From Thalassobius sp034670005 (GTDB lineage: Bacteria; Pseudomonadota; Alphaproteobacteria; Rhodobacterales; Rhodobacteraceae): a stretch of DNA of 64,000 nt. This document shows, piece after piece, positions 15,891-24,387 of this stretch; position 1 is the first letter of the stretch; the number at the start of each line of letters is the position of its first letter. The stretch is taken from contig NZ_JAXMOH010000007.1 of the NCBI RefSeq assembly GCF_034670005.1, positions 1-64,000 of the forward strand, read 5' to 3'. The notes under the pieces were generated by a model. That model saw only the letters and a program-made list of their open reading frames with translations, made no database searches and was not told the DNA's origin. The position numbers were made by a program, and so were the translations under genes.

Positions 15891-16295
15891 ATGACTCGTT
15901 TTGAAATACGCCGCTCTTTTCTTTTGGCTGGTGCCGCATTTCTAACTAGCGGCGCCTTCATGACATCAGGTGTTAGTGCGCAAATTCGCCCTGCCGAGAC
16001 GGATCAGCAAAGCCCTGAAGAGCGAAGCGGGGCAGGTGGCAATCACGAAGACGGCGGTCACGAAGATGGCGGTCACGAAGATGGCGGTCACGAAGATGGC
16101 GGTCACGAAGACGGCGGTCACGAAGACGGCGGTCACGAAGATGGCGATCATGAAGATGGTGACCATGAAGACGGTGGGCAAGGCAGCCGTGGAAATGGTC
16201 CACGTTACTATGGCGGGCGCAACTTTCAGGGGTCTGGCGGCAATCGCGGGCACACTTTGGAAGAGCGGATTTTGAAAGTGCCGTTGCCAGACTAG
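15891..16295 (+). CDS. Tat-type exported protein with nine HEDG pentapeptide repeats
   Basis: This 134-residue protein has a twin-arginine-like signal (EIRRSFLLAGAAF, cleavage near VSAQ). Residues 51-95 are nine perfect or near-perfect pentapeptides: NHEDG, six GHEDG and two DHEDG. A short basic tail follows (RGNGPRYYGGRNF, then HTLEERILKVPLPD). The repeats place a His and an acid pair every five residues, which could bind divalent metals; that is inference. The AGGAG-like GAAAAGGAG before the ATG is a good ribosome-binding site. It is the last gene of the 14.6-16.3 kb unit. Its function is not known to me. Confidence 0.7.
   Translation: MTRFEIRRSFLLAGAAFLTSGAFMTSGVSAQIRPAETDQQSPEERSGAGGNHEDGGHEDGGHEDGGHEDGGHEDGGHEDGGHEDGDHEDGDHEDGGQGSRGNGPRYYGGRNFQGSGGNRGHTLEERILKVPLPD
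16041..16175 (+). repeat. Nine tandem 15-bp units inside the HEDG protein gene
   Basis: Units run end to end every 15 bases from 16041. They differ mainly at synonymous third positions (GAC/GAT, CAC/CAT), with the last two units changed from GGT to GAT or GAC. The synonymous differences suggest the peptide sequence is being conserved, or that the array is not very recent. Confidence 0.9.
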
Positions 16296-17307
16296 CAACT
16301 GTTCTGTCAGCCTTGCTGAGCTGATGGGATGAACTGCCTTCCCGCCAGATCGCCGCTAGTGTTGCGGGGATAGTGCGTGGAAAACGTCATATACTTAAGT
16401 CGATAATTTACCTAAGTCGATAAATGCTGTTTTGCTTCTGGCGACCGGCATCGTCTACGCATTTGGAACTTTCGGTATTGAACCGATGTCACTGATAGGA
16501 GGATTTGCCATCGGGAAAGAGCATAGTTAGCTGATTGAAAAATTTAGTCTTGGATGCTGCGCTAGGTTCCAGACTCATTGCCTCTCACAGCCGGCCACCC
16601 TGCTCTTAGCGGGCCGCCGAGAAGTGCTGCTGCGCTGGTGTCATCGCTCACATGGTCGGCGGTCATGAAGAGCCGGATCGGGCGCCCTTTGGTGGTGGTA
16701 ACTGCGTGGAGCTTGGTGTTCAAGCCTCCTTTGGTTCGCCCGACCAGTCGTCCACGCCCCCCTTTTTTGCCGCGCAGACTGGAGGCCCTGAGATCGGCTT
16801 TCAAATAGGTTGCGTCCACTGGCCGGTAACGGCCACCGGATCGAGCAGGCTAAAGAACACCAAACTTATCGTAACTTTGTGGCCCTTTCTTCCGGCTTGT
16901 GGCGTTTGATTCCCCTGTTTTTGGCTCCGTTATCTGACTATGCGGGCTGACCACTTCTGCGGGGAACGATTAGGTGATTTTTCGTGGCATAACCACATCT
17001 CGTTCCAGATCAGACTGGATATTTGGCTCAGACCCATTTGAAACGTCCTGCTGATGCCGCTGGCACGGTGTCAAAAATCCAATTTAGTTCAATTCTTTAG
17101 CGGTTTCCGCTTTGAAAATCTGCGACTGATCTCGCTCGTTCCTGACATACTGGGGAACGGGCCGTTGCGTTTCCACGATACGGAAAATATTTCCATAATT
17201 GGCGAATATACTTTACCAATTCTTGCCCGGTTGTAACACTCAATCACTGACGCGTGCCCGGATCGCTGAGATTTCGGACGAACGTCAGAAAATGGGAGGA
17301 GAACCAT
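16296..17307. other. 1-kb gene-poor stretch with an IS5-like remnant
   Basis: No intact gene is visible. It contains a pair of 12-bp direct repeats (TTAAGTCGATAA at 16395 and CTAAGTCGATAA at 16412). A short hydrophobic frame near 16425-16530 (AVLLLATGIVYAFG) has no start codon. The IS5-like fragment follows, then the leader of the TRAP operon. GGGAGGAG at 17294-17301 serves dctP. Confidence 0.5.
16562..16819 (-). mobile_element. IS5-family transposase fragment
   Basis: The minus strand encodes DATYLKADLRASS, then GRLVGRTKGGLNTKLHAV, GRPIRLFMTADHVSDDT and AAALLGGPLRAGW. This is the central part of an IS5-type DDE transposase around its first catalytic Asp. The frame then drifts (AVRGNESGT) and stops, and both ends of the transposase are missing. 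No terminal inverted repeats were found. It marks the right side of the accessory region. Confidence 0.75.
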
Positions 17308-18408
17308 ATGACCAGCAAACCAATTTCCCGCCGCGCCGCGCTGAGCGGTTTGGCGACTGCGGGTGCGGCCAGCTTGGCAGCACCGTCGCTTGCAACCGCT
17401 GCGGGCCAAACGACGACCTGGAAAGTTCAGACGTCCTGGCCGGGCGGTATCGGGCTGCAGATATTCAAGGACTGGGCGGCTTCGATCGAAGAGAAAACTG
17501 GTGGCGAACTGGCCTTCAAGCCTTTCGGTGCCAATGATGTCGTCGGCGATTTTCAGCTTTTCGATGCCGTGAAAAACGGCGTTCTGGACGCGGTGAACCC
17601 GTTCACCATCTACGCTCAGGGCATCATTCCCGCGGCCATGTTCCTGACCAGCTACCCGCTGGGCCTGCGCAACCCGCATGAATTCGACGTCTATTACTAC
17701 GGTCTGGGCGGTCTGGAACATGCGCGTGAACTTTACGCCAGACAGAACATGTATTTTGTCGGCCCGATCCATCACGGCCCGAACATCATCCACTCCAAGG
17801 TGCCGATCCGGTCGGTCGACGATTTCGCCGGCCGCAAGATGCGCGCGCCCGGCGGTATGGTGGCCGAACTGTTCTCGGCGCTCGGCGCCAAGACGACGCT
17901 GCTGCCCGGTTCGGACATCTTCCCGGCACTGGAAAAGGGCACCATTGACGTGGCCGATTATGTCGGTCCGGCGGTGAACTATGCTCTCGGCTTCAGCCAG
18001 GTGACCAAATACATCTCGATGGGCCCTCCGGGCTTCATGTCGGTGTATCAGCCGGTCGATATCATGGACCTGACCGTGGGCATGGACAGCTGGAACGCGC
18101 TGAGCCCGCAGATGAAGCAATTCGTCGAAATGGAAACTCACAGCTATTCCGACGCGCATCACGCGGCGATCCAGAAAGCCGACCAGGAAGCCTGGAAAAA
18201 GTTCGAGGCCGACGGCACCGAAGTCACCCGTCTCAGCCAGACCGACGTCGAAATCATGACCGAAGTGGCCGTGCCGATCTGGTTCAAATACGCAAACCGC
18301 GACAAGGATGCCGCGCGGGTCTTCAAGACTCAGCTCGACTACATGATGTCCGGTTCGCTGGGATACGTGACGCCCGAAATGGTCGCAGGGCAGACCCTGG
18401 ACCTGTAA
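17308..18408 (+). CDS. dctP: TRAP transporter solute-binding protein (DctP family)
   Basis: This 366-residue periplasmic receptor carries a twin-arginine signal (SRRAALSGLATAGAASL). The mature part starts near TTTWKVQTSWPGG. The family features are the ligand-arginine region KMRAPGGMVAELFSALGA and a TIDVADYVGPAVNYALGF segment, closer to the TakP-type (2-oxoacid) subgroup than to C4-dicarboxylate receptors; the substrate is not proven. GGGAGGAG precedes ATG 17308. It is followed by a hairpin and then the two membrane subunits, the usual layout in which the receptor is made in excess. Confidence 0.9.
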   Translation: MTSKPISRRAALSGLATAGAASLAAPSLATAAGQTTTWKVQTSWPGGIGLQIFKDWAASIEEKTGGELAFKPFGANDVVGDFQLFDAVKNGVLDAVNPFTIYAQGIIPAAMFLTSYPLGLRNPHEFDVYYYGLGGLEHARELYARQNMYFVGPIHHGPNIIHSKVPIRSVDDFAGRKMRAPGGMVAELFSALGAKTTLLPGSDIFPALEKGTIDVADYVGPAVNYALGFSQVTKYISMGPPGFMSVYQPVDIMDLTVGMDSWNALSPQMKQFVEMETHSYSDAHHAAIQKADQEAWKKFEADGTEVTRLSQTDVEIMTEVAVPIWFKYANRDKDAARVFKTQLDYMMSGSLGYVTPEMVAGQTLDL

Positions 18409-18434
18409 TCCGGATCGCAACCTGAAAACCCGTC

Positions 18435-18461
18435 GCGCCCCCGGACCAATCTCGGGGGCGC
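18435..18461 (+). terminator. Hairpin between the receptor and membrane genes of the TRAP operon
   Basis: GCGCCCCCG (18435-18443) pairs perfectly with CGGGGGCGC (18453-18461) around a 9-base loop. There is no T run. It is best read as a partial terminator or 3-prime mRNA stabiliser that lowers expression of the membrane subunits relative to the receptor. Confidence 0.7.
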
Positions 18462-18492
18462 ACTTCATCCGACAGACCGAACGGAACCACCC

Positions 18493-19740
18493 ATGCCAAG
18501 CATTAGCTTCATCCTGCCCCATTGGGTCTATTGGGGCACGCTGATCGTTTTCCCGATCGTCGCCATGATCATGGCACGGCGGACAAAGACCAGCGGCTAT
18601 TCAAGCCCAATCGCCTACATGATCTTGATTTCCGGGGGAATTCTTGGACTTCATCGCCTATACCTTCGCAACCTGTGGGGGCTCCTTTACTTACCGATCT
18701 TCTTCGCCATCCTGTTTGCGAACGCGCAGGGGAAAGTCGCGCGCGAAGCCGAATCTCAGGCGGCCAACGAAGTAAATAGCGCTCAACGTGTGATCGAGCG
18801 CCTGGAACCGAAACTCGCCGCAGCCGATGGCAAGATCGCGACGCTGCGCGCCAACTTGGCCGACGCCGAACAAGGCAGTTTCGCCGAGAAACGCGCGAAA
18901 CTGACGTTGGAAAAGGCCGAACAGTCCGTGATCGACGACACCGCGCGGATTGAAAAGGCGCGTACCGGCAAGAAAGCCGCTGAACCGGCTTTGGCAGAGG
19001 CCAAAGCCGCGCGCGCCAACTGGGCGAACAGGGCCTTCTATGCCTTCATGATTATTTGCGCCTTCATGCTGGTCGATGTGGCCCTGCTGCCGGGCCTGGT
19101 CAATCGGGCCAACCTGCGCAGCGCCGAAGAGGGCGAAGACCCCTCGGGGGGCAGTCTGGATGCGATCGAACACGAGGCGGTGGAACGGCTTGAACAAGTC
19201 GAAGCCGAAGAAACCAAGAAGGACGAGGATCATATCGGCACCGGCTGGACTGGCGCGATCGACCGGCTGTCCTTCTATACCGGGGAATTTGTCAGCTACT
19301 GGATGGTGATTGCAGTGATCGCCTATTACTACGAAGTGGTGGCGCGCTATGTCTTCAACTCGCCCACCATCTGGGTGCATGAAGGCATGTACCTGATGTT
19401 CGGCATGCAATATCTGATCGCGGGCTCTTATGCCGCGCTGACCGATGCGCATGTCAAGGTCGATGTGTTCTATGCGGATTGGTCCCCTTTGCGCAAAGCG
19501 GTGGTGGATCTTTTCACCTCGATCTTCTTCTTCATCTTCGCAGGCACGTTGCTGGTGACCGGTTGGATCTTCGCGATGGATGCAACGGTCGTGGACGAGG
19601 TTTCGTTCTCGGAATGGCAAATCGCCTACTGGCCGTTCAAATGGGCCATCGTCGTGGGGGCTGTTCTTCTGATCCTTCAGGGGATTTCCAAGCTTGCCTC
19701 CGATCTCAACTCAGTCCGCAACAGCCTTCAGGGAGCGTAA
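18493..19740 (+). CDS. dctQ: TRAP small permease subunit fused to a TM2-like domain and coiled coil
   Basis: At 415 residues this is more than twice the usual length of DctQ (about 170). Residues 1-75 have two hydrophobic segments around ISGGILGLHRLYLRNLWGLLYL, a TM2-domain-like pattern. Residues about 78-175 are a charged, Ala-rich coiled coil (REAESQAANE, LEPKLAAADGKIATLRANLADAE). A third membrane segment (about 178-198) and an acidic linker (EEGEDPSGG, EQVEAEETKKDEDH) precede the DctQ domain at about 250-405 with four helices (YYYEVVARYVFNSPTIWVHEG is the typical motif). The gene lies between dctP and dctM with a 3-base gap to dctM. The extension may tether or sense something at the inner membrane; that is speculation. 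Confidence 0.85.
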   Translation: MPSISFILPHWVYWGTLIVFPIVAMIMARRTKTSGYSSPIAYMILISGGILGLHRLYLRNLWGLLYLPIFFAILFANAQGKVAREAESQAANEVNSAQRVIERLEPKLAAADGKIATLRANLADAEQGSFAEKRAKLTLEKAEQSVIDDTARIEKARTGKKAAEPALAEAKAARANWANRAFYAFMIICAFMLVDVALLPGLVNRANLRSAEEGEDPSGGSLDAIEHEAVERLEQVEAEETKKDEDHIGTGWTGAIDRLSFYTGEFVSYWMVIAVIAYYYEVVARYVFNSPTIWVHEGMYLMFGMQYLIAGSYAALTDAHVKVDVFYADWSPLRKAVVDLFTSIFFFIFAGTLLVTGWIFAMDATVVDEVSFSEWQIAYWPFKWAIVVGAVLLILQGISKLASDLNSVRNSLQGA

Positions 19741-19743
19741 TCC

Positions 19744-21102
19744 ATGGGAATTGAAATGGAAATTGGCTGGCTGACGGCCCTTATGTTCGGCAGCCTCATG
19801 GCCCTATTGATGGCGGGCCTGCCCTTGGCCTTCGTCACCGGTGGTCTGGCTTGTGTGTTCCTGTTCATTCTGGGCGACGCGCAGACCCTGAACATCGTGC
19901 CGTCGCGGATCTTCCCGTTGATGACGAACTATCAGCTCTCGGCGATCCCGCTCTTCATCTTCCTTGCAGCGATGCTGGAAAGGGCGGGGATCATCAACGA
20001 GATGTTCGATGTGATCTACAAGCTGATGGGCGGCGTCAAAGGCGGCCTTGCGGCGGCGACGATCATCGCTTCGACCATCCTCGCCGCCATGGTCGGGGTG
20101 ATCGGCGCGGCTGTGGTGACGATGGGCATCATCGCCCTGCCGGCGATGCTGGAACGTCACTACGATCCGAAGATCGCGATGGGATCAATCATGGCAGGCG
20201 GTACGCTGGGCATCCTGATCCCGCCCTCGATTCTGGCGATCATCTATGCCGTGGTGGCCGAACAATCGGTGGGCGAACTGTTCATCGGCGCGGTCCTGCC
20301 CGGTCTGCTGTTGTCGGGCATGTACATCTTCTACGTTACCGCGATGTGCTATCTCGATCCCAAGAAAGGCCCGCCGATCCCGGTCGAGGAACGGATCGAC
20401 ACCCGTGAAAAGCTGCGCCTTCTGGGTAATATGGCGGCACCGATTACGCTGATCTTCGTTGTTCTGGGCGTGATCTTTGCCGGCGTGGCGACCCCGGTGG
20501 AAGCGGCTGGTATCGGCACATTCGGGGCGTTCATCGTCGCGGCGATCCATCGCAAGCTGAGCTGGCAAACCATCCGCGAAGCCTGCATGACCACGCTGAA
20601 AGCCAGCGCGATGGTGATCTGGATCATGTTCGGCGCGACCATCTTTGTCGGGCTCTACGTTCTCGAAGGCGGCCAGCAATTCGTCGAACAGACGATGACC
20701 GGTCTGGGCCTTGGCCCTTGGGGCATCCTGATCCTGATGCAGGTCGTGCTGATCATCCTCGGCATGTTCCTCGACTGGGTTGGCATCTTGCTGCTCGCGG
20801 TTCCGATCTTCGTGCCGATCATCCGGGCGCTTGGCGCACAGGCCTTCGGTCTGGGATCGGAAGGTGATCTGGTGCTGTGGTTCGGGGTTCTCTACCTTGT
20901 GAACATGCAGATGAGCTTCTTGTCGCCGCCCTTCGGCTATGCGCTGTTCTACCTGCGCGGTGTGGCGCCGGCGGAAATCCCGATGAGCGACATCTTCAAA
21001 TCGGCCCTGCCTTTCCTCGCGCTGCAAATCGTCGGGCTGGTGCTCTGCATGGTATTCCCACAGATCATCACCTGGCTACCGCGGCTCGTCTATGGCGGGT
21101 GA
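19744..21102 (+). CDS. dctM: TRAP transporter large permease subunit (DctM family)
   Basis: This 452-residue subunit has about 12 hydrophobic segments and carries the sodium-coupled transport path. Typical elements are the N-terminal GLPLAFVTGGLACVF, LFIFLAAMLERAGI, IMAGGTLGILIPPSILAIIYAV and LDWVGILLLAVPIFVPI. It follows dctQ after 3 bases and ends the operon just before a strong terminator at 21138. Slightly longer than the family norm of about 430, but otherwise ordinary. Confidence 0.93.
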   Translation: MGIEMEIGWLTALMFGSLMALLMAGLPLAFVTGGLACVFLFILGDAQTLNIVPSRIFPLMTNYQLSAIPLFIFLAAMLERAGIINEMFDVIYKLMGGVKGGLAAATIIASTILAAMVGVIGAAVVTMGIIALPAMLERHYDPKIAMGSIMAGGTLGILIPPSILAIIYAVVAEQSVGELFIGAVLPGLLLSGMYIFYVTAMCYLDPKKGPPIPVEERIDTREKLRLLGNMAAPITLIFVVLGVIFAGVATPVEAAGIGTFGAFIVAAIHRKLSWQTIREACMTTLKASAMVIWIMFGATIFVGLYVLEGGQQFVEQTMTGLGLGPWGILILMQVVLIILGMFLDWVGILLLAVPIFVPIIRALGAQAFGLGSEGDLVLWFGVLYLVNMQMSFLSPPFGYALFYLRGVAPAEIPMSDIFKSALPFLALQIVGLVLCMVFPQIITWLPRLVYGG

Positions 21103-21137
21103 TCGCGAACAGCGGTGATCGTATCGTGAAACCGAAA

Positions 21138-21166
21138 GGAGCCCGGGTTTATCCCGGGCTCCTTTT
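21138..21166 (+). terminator. Rho-independent terminator of the TRAP operon
   Basis: GGAGCCCGGG-TTTAT-CCCGGGCTCC forms a perfect 10-bp stem followed by TTTT, 35 bases after the dctM stop. Confidence 0.9.
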
Positions 21167-21482
21167 GCATTGCTGACACTGCATCCCGACCGGGGCAGAT
21201 GCCCCGTTACGGAGCCGCTTTCAAGCATATCATGTTTTGGAACCGGTCCCGGGATGCTTGATGGGCCGCATCGTTTGCTTTTGCGCTGGCCGGGTCCCGC
21301 AGTCGGTCCAATGGCAGTTGCGGCGGTCGAAAATCTCATCGCCAGATTGATCGGGGGCTTTTAATAAGCCACGATCCGGCGTTCAATGCGCCGGGCCCAA
21401 AACGGCAGAACGGCCGAACCGGCGGCAGCGCCGCCTCGCGCCGGGGCCAGACGTGAATGTCCATAGATCCGGATCGGTAAAG
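21167..21482. other. 316-base intergenic region
   Basis: This is the leader of the LuxR-type regulator gene. A short open frame (21170-21364, ending AVAAVENLIARLIGGF) is present but has no ribosome-binding site or recognisable family. No operator is evident. Confidence 0.3.
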
Positions 21483-22253
21483 ATGACGCAAGCCTCAGCC
21501 ACCGCAGACGCTCTCGCCAAAGCGATCCGATCCATTGGAACAGCGGACTTCGTTCCTTCGGTTCTGGACTATATGCGGACGGTAACGCCGTTTCGCGGCG
21601 CATTTGTCAGCCGACTCAGCCCGGGCGCATTGCCCGAACACATTTTTGATAATGTCAGGCAGGAACGGCGCTCTGTCGTCGTTGACAGATGGTTGGACCG
21701 GGCCTGGCTGCTGGACCCGTTCGTCGTCAGCTTCATAAGCGACCGTTTCGACCCCATCATGGTGCTGGACGATGTGGCGCCGGACCGGTTTTCGCAGACC
21801 GACTATTTCCACATTTACTACAAATCCGTCCGCCTGAAGGATGAGTTGGCCGTTTTTGTCACCCTGTCGGACAGCACACTTTTCTTCTCTTTGGGGCGAC
21901 TGGTCGGAGAAATGCGGTTCTCGCGCCGGGATGTGAACCGATTGTTGCAGGCCCATCAGGTCATTTCGGCCCTGTGTGAGCAGCATTTCCATCGCAGCCC
22001 ACGCACAGCCCCGGATCAATTGAGCGGCGCCATGCACCTGGACACAATGATTGAACAGGTTTGCAAGGGTCTGACCAGCCGCGAAATCGAAATCGTTCAG
22101 CATCTGTTGCGCGGCCATTCCAGCCAGTCGATCGCCCTGTTGCTGGACCTGTCGCCAGCGACCGTCAAAGTGCACCGCAAAAACATCTACCGCAAACTGG
22201 GAATCTCATCTCAGTCGGCGCTGTTTTCGATCTTTCTGCAATCGGTCATCTGA
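21483..22253 (+). CDS. LuxR-family transcriptional regulator
   Basis: This 256-residue regulator has a C-terminal LuxR/NarL helix-turn-helix (about 195-250: GLTSREIEIVQHLLRGHSSQSIA, then LSPATVKVHRKNIYRKLGI). Its roughly 180-residue N-terminal region does not look like a receiver or an autoinducer-binding domain. It probably senses a metabolite linked to the ABC transporter downstream. The next gene begins 119 bases after its stop, and that gap contains two GC-rich inverted repeats that could be its operators. ATG 21483 is preferred over 21453 because the ten extra residues are not family-like. Confidence 0.8.
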   Translation: MTQASATADALAKAIRSIGTADFVPSVLDYMRTVTPFRGAFVSRLSPGALPEHIFDNVRQERRSVVVDRWLDRAWLLDPFVVSFISDRFDPIMVLDDVAPDRFSQTDYFHIYYKSVRLKDELAVFVTLSDSTLFFSLGRLVGEMRFSRRDVNRLLQAHQVISALCEQHFHRSPRTAPDQLSGAMHLDTMIEQVCKGLTSREIEIVQHLLRGHSSQSIALLLDLSPATVKVHRKNIYRKLGISSQSALFSIFLQSVI

Positions 22254-22261
22254 CCCGCGCT

Positions 22262-22303
22262 TACCCCTTTGGGGGTAGGCCGGATACCCTTCTCTAGGGG
22301 TAT
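22262..22303 (+). promoter_or_regulatory. Two inverted repeats upstream of the polyamine-type ABC operon
   Basis: TACCCC-TTTG-GGGGTA (22262-22277) and ATACCC-TTCTCTA-GGGGTAT (22284-22303) share a TACCC(C)...GGGGTA core, with starts 22 bases apart. They lie between the LuxR-type gene and the ABC operon. Two similar sites two helical turns apart suggest cooperative regulator binding. Confidence 0.5.
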
Positions 22304-22372
22304 TTCCAAGACCGTGTGCCCGGTCTTAGGGTGAGTCCCAACAGCGCCAAAAGGGAAGTGCCGGGACAAACC

Positions 22373-23434
22373 ATGATTGACGTGAGACATGTGACCAAAA
22401 GATTTGGCGAAGGCGCTACGGCGGTGACGGCGCTGGAAAATGTTTCGCTGGCCGTTCCGGAGGGTAGCTTTTTCACCCTGCTTGGGCCGTCGGGCTGCGG
22501 CAAGACCACTCTGCTCAGACTGATCGCCGGTTTCGAACTGCCCAGCGAGGGTGAAATCCGGCTGGACGGGGAATCGATCGGTCATTTGCCGCCGCATAAA
22601 CGGCCGGTGAACACGGTGTTTCAAAACTATGCCCTGTTTCCGCATATGAGCGTTGCCCGCAACATTGGCTTCGGGTTGGAAATGCTGAAACGGCCAAAGG
22701 CCGAAATCGCCGCGACGATCGAAGAAATGCTTGATCTGGTCCAACTGGGGGCCTTTGCCGCGCGCCGGGTGGATCAGCTTTCGGGCGGGCAACAGCAACG
22801 CGTGGCACTGGCCCGCGCCCTGGCCCCAAGACCAAAGGTGTTGCTGCTGGATGAACCGCTGTCTGCGCTGGACCTGAAGCTGCGTAAGGGGATGCAGAGC
22901 GAATTGAAGCGGTTGCAGAATGAAACCGGCATCACCTTCGTTTTCGTGACCCATGACCAAAGCGAAGCTTTGGCCATGTCCGACCAGATCGCGGTGATGT
23001 CGGCAGGGGCGGTGCAGCAGGTCGGCACGCCCGAAGACATCTATACCGCCCCGCAAAGCCGCTTCGTCGCTGATTTCATCGGCGATACCAATATCGTGAC
23101 CGGTGAATTGCTGGGATACGAAGGCCCGATGGCCCGGATCAGGTTCGCAGATGGCCCGCCGCTGACCGTCAAGACGGCCAGCGCCACGCTGGTGCCGGGC
23201 CCCGTCCATATCGCGCTGCGCCCTGAAACCATCACGGTTTGCGATGCGGCGTCCGAGGCCGCGTTGCTGAGAGGAACCGTGCGCGACGCCACCTATTTCG
23301 GAGCCGGGTCGCAGATGCTTGTCTGCCTCGACGACGGCACCGAAATTCAGGCTCAGGTCGACCGGCCAAGTCCGGTTGGCACCGTGGTCGGTCTGAGCTG
23401 CGATACCTCCATGTTGCAGGTTCTGGCAGACTGA
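22373..23434 (+). CDS. ABC transporter ATPase, spermidine/putrescine (PotA) type
   Basis: This 353-residue ATPase energises uptake by the two permeases downstream. It has Walker A GPSGCGKTT, the Q-loop FQNYALFPHM, signature LSGGQQQRVALARAL, Walker B LLLDEPLSALD and the switch THDQSEAL, in order. A TOBE regulatory domain follows (about 270-353). Upstream in-frame codons from 22316 are rejected because the domain begins at MIDVRHVTKRFG. Its stop overlaps the next start (TGATG). The operon order ATPase-permease-permease-receptor is typical of polyamine or related cationic substrates; the actual substrate is not shown. Confidence 0.9.
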   Translation: MIDVRHVTKRFGEGATAVTALENVSLAVPEGSFFTLLGPSGCGKTTLLRLIAGFELPSEGEIRLDGESIGHLPPHKRPVNTVFQNYALFPHMSVARNIGFGLEMLKRPKAEIAATIEEMLDLVQLGAFAARRVDQLSGGQQQRVALARALAPRPKVLLLDEPLSALDLKLRKGMQSELKRLQNETGITFVFVTHDQSEALAMSDQIAVMSAGAVQQVGTPEDIYTAPQSRFVADFIGDTNIVTGELLGYEGPMARIRFADGPPLTVKTASATLVPGPVHIALRPETITVCDAASEAALLRGTVRDATYFGAGSQMLVCLDDGTEIQAQVDRPSPVGTVVGLSCDTSMLQVLAD

Positions 23435-24387
23435 TGGCAGAGCTTGTGCAACAGATCCCGAAAGCATCGGAAAACCTGCAACAGGCGTTGCACGCGCGTG
23501 CCAAAGGCAAGCGTCGCGTCAGGCTGTTTCTTCTGCTTCCCGCGCTGATGATCATCGGGATATTCGGGTTGGCCCCGTTGTCGATCGCGCTGATCTATTC
23601 CTTTCTGGAACCGGGCACATATGGCGGCGTTGAATGGGTTTTTTCGACCGACGCCTATGTCCAGTTCCTGTTCGAGCGGGACATCTTCGACGACACGCTG
23701 AGTTTCAACAGCGCTTACCTGCAGATTTTCGGGCGGTCCTTCGGGCTGGCGATATTCACGATGTTCGGCACCTTGATGCTGGGGTTTCCGGTGGCCTATT
23801 TCATCGCTGCCCGCCCGCCTGAACAGCGCAACGCCTGGCTTTTTGCAATCACCCTGCCGTTCTGGACAAACCTTCTGATCCGAACCTATTCGATGCTGCT
23901 GATCGTGCGCGACGAAGGTTTTATCAACCTCGCCCTGATGAAGCTGGGCGTGATCAGCACGCCGATGCAGATGCTCTATACGGATGGTGCCGTTCTGGCC
24001 GGTCTGGTCTACAGCTATCTGCCCTTCATGATCCTGCCGATCTATGCGTCGCTGGAAAAATTCGACTTCTCCCTGCTGGAGGCGGGCCACGATCTCTATG
24101 CCTCGCGGATGCAGGTTTTCCGTCAAATCGTCATTCCGATCAGCCGCCCGGGCATCGTGGCGGGGTGTGCTTTGGTGCTGATCCCTGCGCTTGGCGCCTA
24201 TATCACGCCCGAGCTTCTGGGCGGGGGCAAGAAACTGATGATCGGAAATCTGATTGCGATGCAGTTCGGGTCGGGGCGCAACTGGCCGTTTGGCTCTGCC
24301 GCGGCTCTGATCCTGATGGGGGTGGTGCTGATTGCTTTGCTGCTCTCCTTGCGTGCGGGTGCAGAAAAGGAAAACCGTCATGGCTGA
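23434..24387 (+). CDS. ABC permease, PotB type
   Basis: This 317-residue inner-membrane protein has a long cytoplasmic N-terminus and six hydrophobic segments. The EAA loop that contacts the ATPase reads EAGHDLYASRMQVFRQIVIPISRPG. Segments such as LPFWTNLLIRTYSMLLIVRD and LGAYITPELLGG are characteristic of PotB-like permeases. It overlaps the ATPase stop by one base and the next permease by 8 bases, which implies tight translational coupling. Confidence 0.9.
   Translation: MAELVQQIPKASENLQQALHARAKGKRRVRLFLLLPALMIIGIFGLAPLSIALIYSFLEPGTYGGVEWVFSTDAYVQFLFERDIFDDTLSFNSAYLQIFGRSFGLAIFTMFGTLMLGFPVAYFIAARPPEQRNAWLFAITLPFWTNLLIRTYSMLLIVRDEGFINLALMKLGVISTPMQMLYTDGAVLAGLVYSYLPFMILPIYASLEKFDFSLLEAGHDLYASRMQVFRQIVIPISRPGIVAGCALVLIPALGAYITPELLGGGKKLMIGNLIAMQFGSGRNWPFGSAAALILMGVVLIALLLSLRAGAEKENRHG

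Noticed and set aside
16041..16175. CRISPR-like array
   Set aside because: The 15-bp units are contiguous with no spacers and are in frame within a coding sequence.
21170..21364. 64-residue small gene after the TRAP operon
   Set aside because: It starts immediately after the terminator, has no ribosome-binding site and no recognisable family.
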